Program-made: the position numbers and the translations under genes
Assembly (NCBI RefSeq): GCF_027938815.1
Contig: NZ_CP115913.1
Location: 4,994,001-5,058,000 of the forward strand
Direction: 5' to 3'
Source: Oceanirhabdus sp. W0125-5
Lineage (GTDB): Bacteria > Bacillota > Clostridia > Clostridiales > Clostridiaceae
Length of the DNA: 64,000 nt
Notes under the pieces: model-generated
The model's database searches: none
What the model was told of the DNA's origin: nothing
The model's input: the letters and a program-made list of their open reading frames with translations, nothing else
Part shown: piece after piece, positions 25,562 through 35,331 of the stretch
How positions within the stretch are numbered: position 1 is the stretch's first letter
Layout of the letters: every line of letters starts with the position of its first letter

Positions 25562-26533
25562 TTATAATATGAAGTTCTCTACATTAAATCCAATCAAACT
25601 CTTAATAAATTCCTTCTGTCTTTCGCTTTCATCATCCTCTAAATCAACAATTGCCCATAGGCCTTCATCTATAAATACGAATCTTAGAATATCATTCCAT
25701 GAATCTTTCTCAACCTGATTTAACTCTATATATTCATAATATCCTTCTTTGAATGCATTCCACTCTTCTTTATTAAAAATTCTTGGTGGAGCAGTTTCTA
25801 TCTCATTATTAAAAAGTATTAATGCTAATGCTAAATCAATTATCCTTGGTACATATCCTCCATTATCAGGGTCTATAAGAGTCGGTATACCTTCTTCTGA
25901 GTATACAAGATTATTCCCTTTGTAATCCCATGAACAATCTACCATTGGAAGTTCTCGTTCTTGGATATTATTATAATTTGAATTTATGGTATCTCTTATC
26001 CATTTCTCAAATTTATCTAAAACATCATTATTGATTATTGACTTATATCTTTCTTTTATTGATTTTAAATCATCATTTACTTCTTCAAGAAACTCTTCAT
26101 CAAATGCCTCAAATTTGAATCCCCCACTAAAGAATCTCTTATTTAAACCTACTTTATGCATCTTCCCTAGAAGTTTTCCTGCATTACGAATATGATTTAT
26201 ACTTCCATCAAATCTATTCCCATCTATGTATGGATATAACACCCATCGTTTTTCTTGAACAATACAAGTAATAAATTTCCCATTACTATCTTTTATAGGT
26301 GATACACATTCAACACCATTATTTCTTAATTCTTCTTCCCAATTTAATAGTTCCATTGCCTTATCTTTATTTTCTTTTGTTTTCTTGATTACAGCCTTTT
26401 TCCCATCATACATACATATAAAAACTGGAGAGTATTTATATATAGATTCACCTTCAAGCTGTTCCAATTTCCCTTCAAGATTAAATTGTGATTTCATCAT
26501 ATCTACTATTTTCTTATTCAGTTCATTCCCCAC
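25562..26533 (-). CDS. CotS-like spore coat kinase-fold protein
   Basis: This 323-residue protein of the CotS/APH superfamily shows YDGKKAVIKKTKENKDKA (nucleotide-site Lys region), NWEEELRNNGVECVSPI, GKLLGKMHKVGLN, and SWDYKGNNLVYSEEGIPTLIDPDNGG, where DYKGNN and DPDN stand for the catalytic and metal-binding loops. In Bacillus, CotS-type proteins are spore-coat components and one relative (CotH) is a true protein kinase. The catalytic loop has DYKGNN instead of HGDxxxxN, so activity is uncertain. No sigma-K-like promoter was found in front of it. Confidence 0.65.
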   Translation of the reverse strand: MGNELNKKIVDMMKSQFNLEGKLEQLEGESIYKYSPVFICMYDGKKAVIKKTKENKDKAMELLNWEEELRNNGVECVSPIKDSNGKFITCIVQEKRWVLYPYIDGNRFDGSINHIRNAGKLLGKMHKVGLNKRFFSGGFKFEAFDEEFLEEVNDDLKSIKERYKSIINNDVLDKFEKWIRDTINSNYNNIQERELPMVDCSWDYKGNNLVYSEEGIPTLIDPDNGGYVPRIIDLALALILFNNEIETAPPRIFNKEEWNAFKEGYYEYIELNQVEKDSWNDILRFVFIDEGLWAIVDLEDDESERQKEFIKSLIGFNVENFIL

Positions 26534-26607
26534 TACAAATTCCCCACTTTCCTATTTTCACTTGTTATTAGTATAAACCCAATATGTATCCATATCAAGT
26601 AATGCGT

Positions 26608-26736
26608 GTGGGGACGGTTCTTTAATCTTTTAACATGACAAGGTCAGGACTGTTCATGTAAATATATTTAACTGCTTGTATACCACACATTTCATACTTA
26701 CCCATAATTCTTATGAACCGTCCCTCACTTGTCCCA
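26608..26736. repeat. GGGGACGGTTC element with inverted ends
   Basis: The left unit GGGGACGGTTCTTTAA (26610-26625) and the right unit TTATGAACCGTCCC (26711-26724) enclose about 85 bp with a further decayed unit (GGTCAGGACTGTTCAT). Confidence 0.75.
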
Positions 26737-26768
26737 CTTCATCAACTTCTTAATTTGGCAAATAAAAA

Positions 26769-26798
26769 ACACTAAAATCCATCACAGATTCTAGTGCT
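26769..26798 (-). terminator. Terminator after the small membrane protein gene
   Basis: AGCACTAGAATC pairs with GGATTTTAGTGT on the minus strand (with G-U pairs), followed by a run of T. Confidence 0.6.
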
Positions 26799-26820
26799 AA
26801 CTATTAACCTTTATAATTTC

Positions 26821-27231
26821 TTATTCAAATTTTATCTCTATATGTGTATCTTTCAAAAAAAAGCCTTTTAAAAGGAATTTATACTTGCCTTTTGCCAATT
26901 CCCTGTTTCCCATGATTTCTTGATGTTCACCTTTACTAAATGCTACATTATCTACGGTATTTCCATTTGGATCTACTATTTGCATTTGAAGTGTTCCACT
27001 TTTAATTGAAGCACTTATCTCATATTTAGATGCTTCATTAAAATTATATGATTTCTCAACTACACCATAGAAATATTCAATATCCATAACTCTGTTATTT
27101 ATATTGTTATTAATTGTTGTGCTGCTGTATGTAATACCTTTCAATGAATAAGATGCTATTAATGCAATTATTAATACAGCACTCACAACTACAAGAAACT
27201 TGTTCAATGTATTTAATTTCTTTTTTCTCAT
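26821..27231 (-). CDS. Membrane-anchored extracellular protein, unknown
   Basis: This 136-residue protein has a positively charged start (MRKKKLNTLNK), one membrane segment FLVVVSAVLIIALIASYSL (about 12-30), then an outside domain of about 100 residues rich in beta strands with a sandwich-like pattern (SGTLQMQIVDPNGNTVDNVA, KGKYKFLLKGFFL). The outside domain resembles small carbohydrate- or ligand-binding sandwiches, but I cannot name a family. GGAG precedes the ATG. Confidence 0.6.
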   Translation of the reverse strand: MRKKKLNTLNKFLVVVSAVLIIALIASYSLKGITYSSTTINNNINNRVMDIEYFYGVVEKSYNFNEASKYEISASIKSGTLQMQIVDPNGNTVDNVAFSKGEHQEIMGNRELAKGKYKFLLKGFFLKDTHIEIKFE

Positions 27232-27582
27232 ATTTCTCCTCCACTATAATATTAACTATTCAACGCTTATAGTTATTCTACAATAATTTAATTCTATACT
27301 AGAAAATTGGATGTATCAATAACATTAATAAATATAGATATCTTAAATGTATTTTATATTAATAAATTATATTGTATTCTCATAATTTATTATAATTAGT
27401 TATTTAGGGGGATAATGAACGAAGTTATTTTTCAAATGAAATTGAATTAACTCAAGAATCTTAATAAGACACATGAAACTCTGGATGATTTATTCCTCCT
27501 TTATTTAATATCCTGAATTTTAATGTTATGATATACTTATAGAGCCTAATAATAAAAGAAACTATAAAATTGAAAGAGTGGA
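27232..27582. other. Divergent AT-rich intergenic region
   Basis: About 350 bp between a minus-strand and a plus-strand gene. It should hold both promoters. I see no operator or RNA structure that I can support. Confidence 0.4.
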
Positions 27583-27591
27583 GTGATTTTT

Positions 27592-27945
27592 TTGCCAGAA
27601 GATAGAACTAATAAAGTAAGCTGTAGCAATTATAGATGTGAAATAGAAATTGCTCTTGAAATTATATCTGGAAAATGGAATGCGTTAATATTATGGACTC
27701 TTGGAACTGAAGGCACTAAACGATTTAGCGAATTGAAAAGATCGTTATCAGGTGTTACTCAAAAAATGCTTACGCAGCAACTGAGGACTCTTGAAAAATA
27801 CGGTATAGTTGAAAGAACTGTTTATCCTGAAGTTCCTCCTGTAGTAGAATATTCATTAACTGAAATGGGAAAAAGATTAATTCCAATATTTAAGGATCTA
27901 GATATATGGGGAAAAGAATTTATAGAATATAGAAAAACTTTGTAA
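27592..27945 (+). CDS. HxlR/DUF24 family transcriptional regulator
   Basis: This protein of about 117 residues has the winged-helix HxlR pattern: CEIEIALEIISGKWNALILW, FSELKRSLSGVTQKMLTQQL, and the wing EKYGIVERTVYPEVPPVVEYSLT. The conserved N-terminal Cys (in SNYRCEIE) is the one that senses thiol-reactive compounds in many members. GTG (27583) and TTG (27592) are both possible starts; GGAG at 27580 favours TTG. Targets are unknown; a palindromic site resembling HxlR operators lies upstream of the alcohol dehydrogenase 5 kb away. Confidence 0.85.
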   Translation: MPEDRTNKVSCSNYRCEIEIALEIISGKWNALILWTLGTEGTKRFSELKRSLSGVTQKMLTQQLRTLEKYGIVERTVYPEVPPVVEYSLTEMGKRLIPIFKDLDIWGKEFIEYRKTL

Positions 27946-27950
27946 ATTTT

Positions 27951-27979
27951 AAAAGGTTGGATGACTAATCCAACCTTTT
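27951..27979. terminator. Bidirectional terminator
   Basis: A perfect 12-bp stem (AAAAGGTTGGAT with ATCCAACCTTTT) and a 5-nt loop, between the HxlR gene and the histidine kinase. Confidence 0.85.
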
Positions 27980-27990
27980 TATATCTTTTG

Positions 27991-29835
27991 TTATTCCTTA
28001 AATATCTCCTCTAAATTTGATTGTTCTGCTGCAAATCCACTTTTAACACCTTTAGAAGTGTTCATAATAAAATAGTTAAATCCATGCCTCTCTACTATTT
28101 CTTTTACTAAGTGTAAACCAAGTCCTGTACCACCCAATGCCTTGTTTCTAGACTTTTCCACTCTGTAAAAAGGCTCCCAAATCTTATCTATATCTTCATC
28201 TGGTATTGTCGCTGGACTGTTTTCAACTGAAAATTCTAAATTAGAATCTATGTTTTTTATAGCTACATATATATTTCCATCAGATGGAGTATATTGTATT
28301 GCATTGGTAAGAAGGTTACTTACCACCCTTTCAATTTTTTCCTCATCAGCTTTAATAAAATCTTCTATTAACTCTAATTCAACTTCTAAATTTTTCTTAT
28401 TACTTAATGGCCTTAACTTGTCATATACCTTTAGAACAATATCTGAAAGCTGAAATATTTCTAAATTAAGAGGTATATCACCTAATTCAAGTTTAGATAT
28501 TTCTAGTAAATCATATACTAATTGACTCATATCATCTATTTCCTTAAGCATGTTCTCATAATTTGAATCATCACCTCGATTATACACTCCACTTACTAGA
28601 CCTTCACCAATTCCTTTTAAAACAGTTAAAGGTGTTTTTAACTCATGAGACGAATATGCAATGAATCTTTTTCTGAATTCATCCATTCTTTCTTTTAACT
28701 CAATATCCTCCTTTAACTTTGCATTTGAATCTCTCAGATCATTAAGAGCTAATTCAAGTCTTTCAGATAAATTATTTATATTATTCGCCAGTTCCTCAAT
28801 TTCATCTTTAGTTGATACATTGCATTTATCACTAAAATCTAAATTGGACATACCTTTAGTTATATTATTCAAGTGTAATAATGGTTTAGTTATTTTTCTT
28901 GAATATATATATGAAACCATTGTAGTGATAATAATTGCAGCAATTAAAATAACTACTGAAAACTTATTTATTATTGTTGTTGCTTCTCTAATAGACTGTA
29001 GAGAACTTGCTGCAAATAAAATCATAGGCTGTTCATCTTTAAAGTAAAATAATTTGGCAAAGAACATATTCCCAGTCTTTGTCTTTTCATCAATCTTTGT
29101 ATATATAATTCCTTCAGGAGATTCAAAAATCTCTTTAACCCCTTCACCTTGCTTAAATTTCTGAACTATTTCATTGATTAGTAACTCATTTCTATAGCTA
29201 ATACCTTGAAATTGATTATCGAAAATATATATTTCATTAATTTTAGCTGTAATTAATTCACTGTGTTCATAGTAATCGTAACTTAAGAAATCCTCATCTT
29301 CTATTTCATCGTAATCATAGTCCATATTTTCTATATCATCAATCCCATATTTGAACTTAATACCATCAATCTCTATATATCGTGGATAGATTCTATTTTT
29401 ATTCTTTTCATATGAAAAACCATATACACTTATGTTAATATTTTTTTCTAATTTATCTATAAATTCCTCATTCTCAATAAATCCATCAAGATAAATCTCA
29501 TAACTTTGTCCTTGATCATCCTTTACCAATAAATGTGACTCTTTATATTCTCCAGTCATTCCATATTCAAGAGAACCATAAAGATTTGATATACCAACTG
29601 CTATATCATGTTCAACTGAAAAGTCATTGATTAATTTTTCAATTTCTTCATCTGTAAATTCTTCTTTTGAAAGCTCATAGGTTAAAGATTCTACAGTATC
29701 AGTTACTAGCTTTTCTTTACTAAACTTATAAAAATCTTCAAGTAGAAAAAATTGAAAGAAAAATTGTACAGACAAAATAATTAAGATAACTACGATTGTC
29801 ATACCAAAGAGTTTATAAAATATTTTATTTTTCAT
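27991..29835 (-). CDS. Sensor histidine kinase
   Basis: This 614-residue kinase has a membrane segment near 10-28, an extracellular sensor domain of about 260 residues with an acidic stretch (MDYDYDEIEDEDFLSYDYYE), a second membrane segment near 295-312, HAMP, the HisKA dimerisation helix with the phospho-accepting His in YSSHELKTPL, and HATPase_c motifs NLLTNAIQYT and GGTGLGLHLVKEI. Its ATG overlaps the stop of the response regulator by one base (TAATG), so they are co-translated and form one two-component system. The acidic sensor part and the acidic secreted protein upstream hint at cation sensing (inference). Confidence 0.93.
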   Translation of the reverse strand: MKNKIFYKLFGMTIVVILIILSVQFFFQFFLLEDFYKFSKEKLVTDTVESLTYELSKEEFTDEEIEKLINDFSVEHDIAVGISNLYGSLEYGMTGEYKESHLLVKDDQGQSYEIYLDGFIENEEFIDKLEKNINISVYGFSYEKNKNRIYPRYIEIDGIKFKYGIDDIENMDYDYDEIEDEDFLSYDYYEHSELITAKINEIYIFDNQFQGISYRNELLINEIVQKFKQGEGVKEIFESPEGIIYTKIDEKTKTGNMFFAKLFYFKDEQPMILFAASSLQSIREATTIINKFSVVILIAAIIITTMVSYIYSRKITKPLLHLNNITKGMSNLDFSDKCNVSTKDEIEELANNINNLSERLELALNDLRDSNAKLKEDIELKERMDEFRKRFIAYSSHELKTPLTVLKGIGEGLVSGVYNRGDDSNYENMLKEIDDMSQLVYDLLEISKLELGDIPLNLEIFQLSDIVLKVYDKLRPLSNKKNLEVELELIEDFIKADEEKIERVVSNLLTNAIQYTPSDGNIYVAIKNIDSNLEFSVENSPATIPDEDIDKIWEPFYRVEKSRNKALGGTGLGLHLVKEIVERHGFNYFIMNTSKGVKSGFAAEQSNLEEIFKE

Positions 29836-30512
29836 TATTTCACCTCTAATTTATAACCTACACCAAATACTGTTCGGATATAATAGGATTTATCATTCAT
29901 AGCTTTTCTTAATTTTTTTATATGGTTATCAACTACTCGAGTATCGCCAAAATAGTCCATTCCCCATATTTCATCTAGTATTTTTTCTCTAGTTAGTACA
30001 ATCCCTTCATTAATAAGCATGTACCACAATATATCAAAACACTTTAGAGAAAGCCCTATTTTCTCATCATTAATAAATACTTCTCTAGATAATTTATTTA
30101 CTTTCAAATCCTTTTTCACCACAAATTCTTGATTATTATCACCTTTGTCATGATTCTTACTAAGTAACTTTTTAGCTCTAGCTACTAGTATTGCTGGACT
30201 AAATGGTTTTTTCACGTAGTCATCTGCATTAAGCTCAAATCCCATCAACTCGTCATCTTCATCTCCACGAGCAGTTAAAATAATAATTGGTACATTTGAT
30301 TTCTTTCTTATACGTCTACACACTGACCACCCATCAAGCTTTGGCATCATAATATCAAGTATAACCAAATTAAATTCACCATCAAAAAATTTATCTATCC
30401 CATCTTGTCCATCACAAGCTTCTACTACAGTAAATCCTTCTGCTTTAAAGAAATCATTTATAACTTTTCGAATACCACTCTCATCTTCTATTACAAGTAC
30501 TTTATTATTCAT
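29835..30512 (-). CDS. OmpR-family response regulator
   Basis: This 225-residue regulator has a receiver domain with Asp53 as phosphorylation site (LVILDIMMPKLDGW), Thr in IILTARGDEDDE and Lys in DDYVKKPF, followed by a C-terminal winged helix (GIVLTREKILDEIWG, DTRVVDNHIKKLRKAM, GVGYKLE). It is the first gene of the pair with the histidine kinase. Its targets are unknown; the nearest candidate is the acidic secreted repeat protein directly upstream. Confidence 0.94.
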   Translation of the reverse strand: MNNKVLVIEDESGIRKVINDFFKAEGFTVVEACDGQDGIDKFFDGEFNLVILDIMMPKLDGWSVCRRIRKKSNVPIIILTARGDEDDELMGFELNADDYVKKPFSPAILVARAKKLLSKNHDKGDNNQEFVVKKDLKVNKLSREVFINDEKIGLSLKCFDILWYMLINEGIVLTREKILDEIWGMDYFGDTRVVDNHIKKLRKAMNDKSYYIRTVFGVGYKLEVK

Positions 30513-30570
30513 GATTCTCCCTCATTTCCAATATAATTATATATTATAGCATTTATACTTAGAAATGTTT

Positions 30571-30597
30571 AAGAGGAATTCCTTGTGAATTCCTCTT
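30571..30597. terminator. Hairpin between the repeat protein and the response regulator
   Basis: AAGAGGAATTC pairs with GAATTCCTCTT around a 5-nt loop. T-tracts are weak, so some read-through is possible. Confidence 0.5.
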
Positions 30598-30616
30598 TAA
30601 TTAAGTAATTTAATTT

Positions 30617-31438
30617 TTATTCTTTATCTTCAACTTCTTTATCGTCATAATATTTATTTAAAATATTATCAAGTTGTTCCCATAACTTATCTGTCTCTTC
30701 AAATTTCTCATCTTCTTCTAATTTAATTATTTGATCATAAAGTGTTCCAACTATAGCTAAATCTTTTTGATCAATTTTTCCAACCTCATCTTTAATTTCT
30801 TTCAAAAATTCTTCTTTTGATTGTAATTTGTAATCCTCTTCTACAAAATCCTCATCTTCAAAATCTTCACCATCATAATACTTGTTTAAAATATTATCAA
30901 ACTGTTCCCATAACTTATCTACCTGTTCAAATTTCTCTGCATCTTCTAGTACTACTATTTGATCATAAAGTGCTCCAAGAGTAGCTAAATCTTTTTCATT
31001 AATTTCTCCAATTTCTTCTTTAAGCTCTTTTAATAAGTCTTCTTTTGATTGTAATTCAAAATCTTCACTATCATAATACTTATTTAAAATATTATCAAGC
31101 TGATCCCATAACTTATCTGCTTCTTCAAACTTTTCTGCTTTTTCTAATACAATTATTTGATCATAAAGATTTCCAAGTTTAGCTAAATCTTTTTCATCAA
31201 TTTTATCTATTTCCGCTTTAAGTTCTTTTAAGAAATCTTCTTTTGATTCTAATTCAAAATCATCATCTTCAAAATCCTCTTCTTCCATATCATCATAATT
31301 TTTTAAATCCATTTTACTTTCTGTAGCTTGTCCCTTTGTAGTATTTCCTTTAGATGTTCCATTATTTGCAAAAGCCATTGTAGATGATACAGTTAATAAT
31401 GCTCCAAATGCAACTAATTTCAAAATTTTTCCTTTCAT
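30617..31438 (-). CDS. Acidic secreted protein with three tandem repeats
   Basis: This 273-residue protein has a signal peptide (MKGKILKLVAFGALLTVSST, cleavage after AFA near residue 24), then a linker and three repeats of about 65 residues. Each repeat runs from SKE-D/E-FLKELK through KDLAxLGxLYDQIIxLE and EKFE to DKLWEQxDNILNKYYD. The repeats are helical and separated by strongly acidic segments (DDMEEEDFEDDDFELE). Such Asp/Glu-rich secreted proteins often bind divalent cations or the cell wall, but I recognise no named family. It lies beside a two-component system with an acidic sensor domain. Confidence 0.7.
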   Translation of the reverse strand: MKGKILKLVAFGALLTVSSTMAFANNGTSKGNTTKGQATESKMDLKNYDDMEEEDFEDDDFELESKEDFLKELKAEIDKIDEKDLAKLGNLYDQIIVLEKAEKFEEADKLWDQLDNILNKYYDSEDFELQSKEDLLKELKEEIGEINEKDLATLGALYDQIVVLEDAEKFEQVDKLWEQFDNILNKYYDGEDFEDEDFVEEDYKLQSKEEFLKEIKDEVGKIDQKDLAIVGTLYDQIIKLEEDEKFEETDKLWEQLDNILNKYYDDKEVEDKE

Positions 31439-31618
31439 ATTAACCTCTCCTTTTATTTACTTGTTTTTTTATCTCTTATTTACAGTTATTATTCTAGCAA
31501 GGAGATGTATCTATCAAATACTTTACTTGTGTCCTTTTTGTATCCTTTTTCTTAGTTAGTATATTTTAATAAGTCTAGATATCAAGTTTATGTGCTCCTC
31601 CTATAGACAGGTAATAAA

Positions 31619-31647
31619 AAAAGGTTGGACATCTTGTCCAACCTTTT
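31619..31647. terminator. Terminator of the alcohol dehydrogenase gene
   Basis: AAAAGGTTGGAC pairs with GTCCAACCTTTT around a 5-nt loop. Confidence 0.85.
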
Positions 31648-31679
31648 ATAAGGGTTAAGTTGAGTAATTTAATTATATA

Positions 31680-32834
31680 CTAAGCTCCATAATAAGCTCT
31701 ATTAAACAACTCTTTCATTTGTTCTACAGATATTTCTCTTGGGTTTGTACCAGTACATGGATCTGCTACAGCGTTCTTAGAAATATCTTCAAGGTTAGCT
31801 AAGAACTTAGCTTCTTCAACACCAAATTCTTTTAATGTTCTAGGAATGTTCATAGCTTTATTTAAATCTCTTACGAATTGAACTAATGATTTAACAAGCT
31901 CTTCTTCCTTTGCTCCTTCTAATCCTAATCTTCTTGCTACATCTGCATACTTAGCTCCTGCAACTTCTGAATTGAACTCAATTGCAATTGGTAAATAGAT
32001 TGCATTTGCACATCCGTGAGGTACTTCAAAGATTTTACCAGTTTTGTGCGCCATGCTGTGTACAATTCCTAATATAGCATTTGAGAATGACATACCAGCT
32101 AAGCATTGTGAAATATGCATTTTAGCTCTAGAATTTTCATCACCTTTGAAAGACTCTACCATATAATCTTGAATCATTTCGATTGATTTCATAGCTAAAG
32201 CATCAGTTAATTCATTGCTCATAGTTGATACGTATGCCTCTAAAGAGTGAGTTAATGCATCCATACCAGTGTGTGCAACTAATTTAGCAGGCATTGATTG
32301 CGCTAAATCTGTATCAACAATTGCAATATCTGGTGTGATATTGAAGTCCGCTATTGGATATTTTACTCCTGTTTCAGTGTCAGTGATTACTGCAAATGAA
32401 GTTACTTCACTTCCTGTTCCACTTGTTGTTGGGATTGCAGCATATTTTGATTTTTGTCTTAGCTCTGGTAAGTTAAATGGTTTGGCTGCTTCTTCAAATG
32501 TAAATTCAGGATACTCGTAGAAAATCCACATTGCTTTAGCAGCATCCATTGGAGAACCTCCACCTAAACCAATTATCCAATCTGGTTGGAAGTTATTCAT
32601 AACTTCTACACCACTCATTACTGTTTTTACAGATGGGTCAGCTTCTACTCCCTCAATTAAAGTAGTTTCCATTCCTGCTTCTTTTAAGAATTTTTCTACT
32701 TTCTCTAAAGCACCATTTTTCTTTACTGCACTTCCACCTATAACAATCGCAGCTCTTTTACCTTTTAAATTTTTTAGTTCTTCAATTGTACCTTCTCCAA
32801 AGTATACATCTCTTGGTATTGTAAATCTTGCCAT
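31680..32834 (-). CDS. Iron-containing alcohol dehydrogenase
   Basis: This 384-residue group III alcohol dehydrogenase has a Rossmann-like part with GGGSPMDAAKA (about 91-101) for NAD(P)H, followed by the all-helical metal domain. By analogy with FucO the iron ligands are Asp192, His196 (in HTGMDALTHSLEAY), His259 and His273 (in VPHGCANAI). It reduces aldehydes to alcohols or the reverse, most likely in fermentation. GGAGG precedes the ATG. The long 458-bp upstream region has a palindrome at 33048-33067 that may be an operator. Confidence 0.93.
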   Translation of the reverse strand: MARFTIPRDVYFGEGTIEELKNLKGKRAAIVIGGSAVKKNGALEKVEKFLKEAGMETTLIEGVEADPSVKTVMSGVEVMNNFQPDWIIGLGGGSPMDAAKAMWIFYEYPEFTFEEAAKPFNLPELRQKSKYAAIPTTSGTGSEVTSFAVITDTETGVKYPIADFNITPDIAIVDTDLAQSMPAKLVAHTGMDALTHSLEAYVSTMSNELTDALAMKSIEMIQDYMVESFKGDENSRAKMHISQCLAGMSFSNAILGIVHSMAHKTGKIFEVPHGCANAIYLPIAIEFNSEVAGAKYADVARRLGLEGAKEEELVKSLVQFVRDLNKAMNIPRTLKEFGVEEAKFLANLEDISKNAVADPCTGTNPREISVEQMKELFNRAYYGA

Positions 32835-33292
32835 CTTAATTCCTCCTAAGTTTTAATATTTTTAATTTTCTGGCTTTTTAATATAGATTTATAATTAATT
32901 TTGTTTTAAGCCTATAATTTAAATATTGATTATATAGCTTTCCCTCTCGTTTCATTGCACCCACAATTGTTTTCCCGAGGACAGTTATTATTCTAAAACA
33001 TATTCAATCCCCTGTGAAGTAGGCACTTTTCCGTATGGTAGTTTATATTTGGAACCTTAGTTTCCAAAAAGTAACCTTAATTTTTATTAAAGATTATAAT
33101 TTAACATAAAAAGACACTTTTTCAACAAGTACATATATTTCTTCAATTAATACAATATAAATAAAGTAAATTTTCGAAATACTTGTAATATTAAGTCATT
33201 AATGATACCATATTATTGAAGTTTTTTGTTTATAAATAGTTCATTTTATTTATTTTTTAGTAACTTAATAGTGTTTTTAGGGAGTTGAATGG
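32835..33292. other. Divergent intergenic region between alcohol dehydrogenase and PocR-kinase genes
   Basis: 458 bp. It holds the promoters of both genes and a palindrome at 33048-33067. The rest is AT-rich without visible RNA structure or gene. Confidence 0.5.
33048..33079. promoter_or_regulatory. Putative operator upstream of the alcohol dehydrogenase
   Basis: TTGGAA-CCTTA-GTTTCCAA is an inverted repeat, followed by a third similar half-site AAGTAACCTTA. Similar GTTAC/GGAAC half-sites are known for HxlR-family regulators, and an HxlR gene lies at 27592; the link is inference. Confidence 0.35.
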
Positions 33293-33769
33293 ATGAAATA
33301 CGATATTACTAATTTAATAGATATACCAGAATTTGAAAAACTCATGGAAGAATTCTATAATATAACGAGAATTCCTCATGCTCTCATAGATATTGATGGA
33401 AATATAATAAATGCAGTTGGATCACAAGATCTCTGTATGAAATTTCATAGAATGAATCCTGAAAGTCTTAAACTTTGCAAACAAAGCGACTTATCTATAA
33501 AAAGTAGGATAAATAATAAAAAAGAATATAATGTTTATGTATGTCAAAACGGATTAGTTGAAGCTGTTACTCCAATTATTATTGAAGATAAACATATTGG
33601 TTCTCTAATATTTGGTCAATTCTTTTTTACCAAGCCTGACGTTGATTTCTTTAAAAAACAAGCATCTAATTTGGGATTTAATGTAGATGATTATTTAGAA
33701 TCATTATCTAAAGTTCCGATAATTTCAGAAGATAAAGTAAAGTCTTATATGCAATATTTAACCAATTAG
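33293..33769 (+). pseudogene. PocR sensory domain, 5' part of a frameshifted sensor kinase
   Basis: The 158 residues form a nearly complete PocR domain: LMEEFYNITRIPHALIDIDG, CMKFHRMNPESLKLCKQSD, YVCQNGLVEAVTPIIIED and HIGSLIFGQFFF. PocR domains bind small hydrocarbon-derived ligands. The frame ends in TAG just where related proteins continue into a signalling helix. The continuation LAKMLSSMGLSRLKQKE is present immediately downstream in another frame, so one base is missing around 33764-33769. It is therefore the front half of the gene that continues at 33775. GGGAG lies before the start codon. Confidence 0.75.
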
Positions 33770-33774
33770 CAAAG

Positions 33775-35169
33775 ATGCTCTCCAGTATGGGCCTAAGCAG
33801 ATTAAAGCAGAAGGAAACTGAAAGATTATTAATAAAAGATAATTCCCATCTAGAGAATATTGTTAAAGAACGTACAGAGAAATTAGAGAAGGTAAATAAG
33901 AAATTAGAAGAAGATATATTACAGCGTAAAATTATTGAAAAAAATCTTAAAGAAAGTGAAGAAAAATATAAACAACTCCTTGAACTTTTACCTTATGGAG
34001 TTTGCGTACGAGATGAAGAAGTTATATTATTTTCAAATAAAACAGCAGCAAAATATTTTGGTTTTAAAAGCACAGATGATGCAATAGGCATTAAACTTTC
34101 TGATATATTTTCCCCCCATGATGATTATAAGCTTGATCTGAAAAAAAATTGGGAAGGACTTATAAAGACAGGGTACATGCCCCTAAGAGAAGAGCATTAC
34201 ATACGTAAGTCTGATGGTAAGTCTATAGATATTGAAACAGTATCATCAATAATTTCAAACAATGAAAGCACTAAAACATTAGTTGTTTTTAGAGATATAT
34301 CCGAAAGAAAACAATTAGAGCACATGAAGCAAAAAAATGAGGAGCATAAGAAACGACTAAAAGAAAAGATTGAATTTGATAGATTAAGAACAGAATTTTT
34401 CGCCAACCTCTCTCATGAATTAAAAACACCTGTGAACTTGATTTTCAGTGCACTCCAGTTGCTTGAAGTAGAAACTCAAAATAAGATAATGAATCATAAT
34501 AAAATCAACAATCGTATTAAAATTATGAAACAGAATTGTAATAGGATTATACGATTAATAAATAACCTAATTGATATTACAAAAATTGATTCTGGATATC
34601 TTGAACTGGATTTACAAAACCATAATATAGTAAGTATTGTTGAAGATATTACATTGTCCGTAGCGGATTATATAGAAAATAAAAATGTGAGCCTGACATT
34701 TGATACAGATATTGAAGAAAAGATAATGACCTTTGATCCATATGCAATTGAGAGAATTATTTTAAACATTTTATCAAATGCTGTTAAATTCACAAATACA
34801 GGCGATGAGATTATAGTCAAAGTTAATGATGGAGATGATAATATAATTATTTCCATAAAAGATTCAGGTGTTGGAATTCCAGAAGATAAATTAGAATTAA
34901 TATTTGATCGTTTTAGACAAGTAGATAAATCTTTTAACAGAAATCATGAAGGAAGTGGTATAGGTCTGTCACTTGTTAAATCATTGATTAATTTGCATGA
35001 TGGTGAAATTAAAGTTGATAGTATATATGGAGAAGGCAGTGAATTTATTATAAAAATTCCTGTGAAACAACTTGATATTATCCATAACGAAACACCGCAC
35101 CAAGCTCCTGAATATGCAAATAATTATATAGAAAAGATAAATATTGAATTTTCAGATATATACTCATGA
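33775..35169 (+). pseudogene. PAS-histidine kinase, 3' part of the frameshifted PocR sensor kinase
   Basis: The 464 residues contain a signalling coiled coil (NIVKERTEKLEKVNKKLEED), a PAS domain (about 65-175, PYGVCVRDEEVILFSN), the HisKA helix with FFANLSHELKTPVNL, and HATPase_c with NILSNAVKFT, DSGVGIPEDKLELIFDRF and GSGIGLSLVKSL. All catalytic motifs are intact. There is no membrane segment. The first ATG lacks a ribosome site because it lies inside the original gene. Unless rejoined, only a kinase without its sensor could be made, and poorly. No response regulator gene is adjacent. Confidence 0.78.
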
Positions 35170-35331
35170 AATTGAAGCCATTTCTAATTTCAATATCTTT
35201 TTTATTTATATATAGTATATATAAATACTCCTACATGAATTACTACAAAATGGTTTATACTTGAATGCAACATTGATAATAAAAATATAATACTATATAA
35301 TTATATTAAAAATATTTAGGGAGTGGAAATA

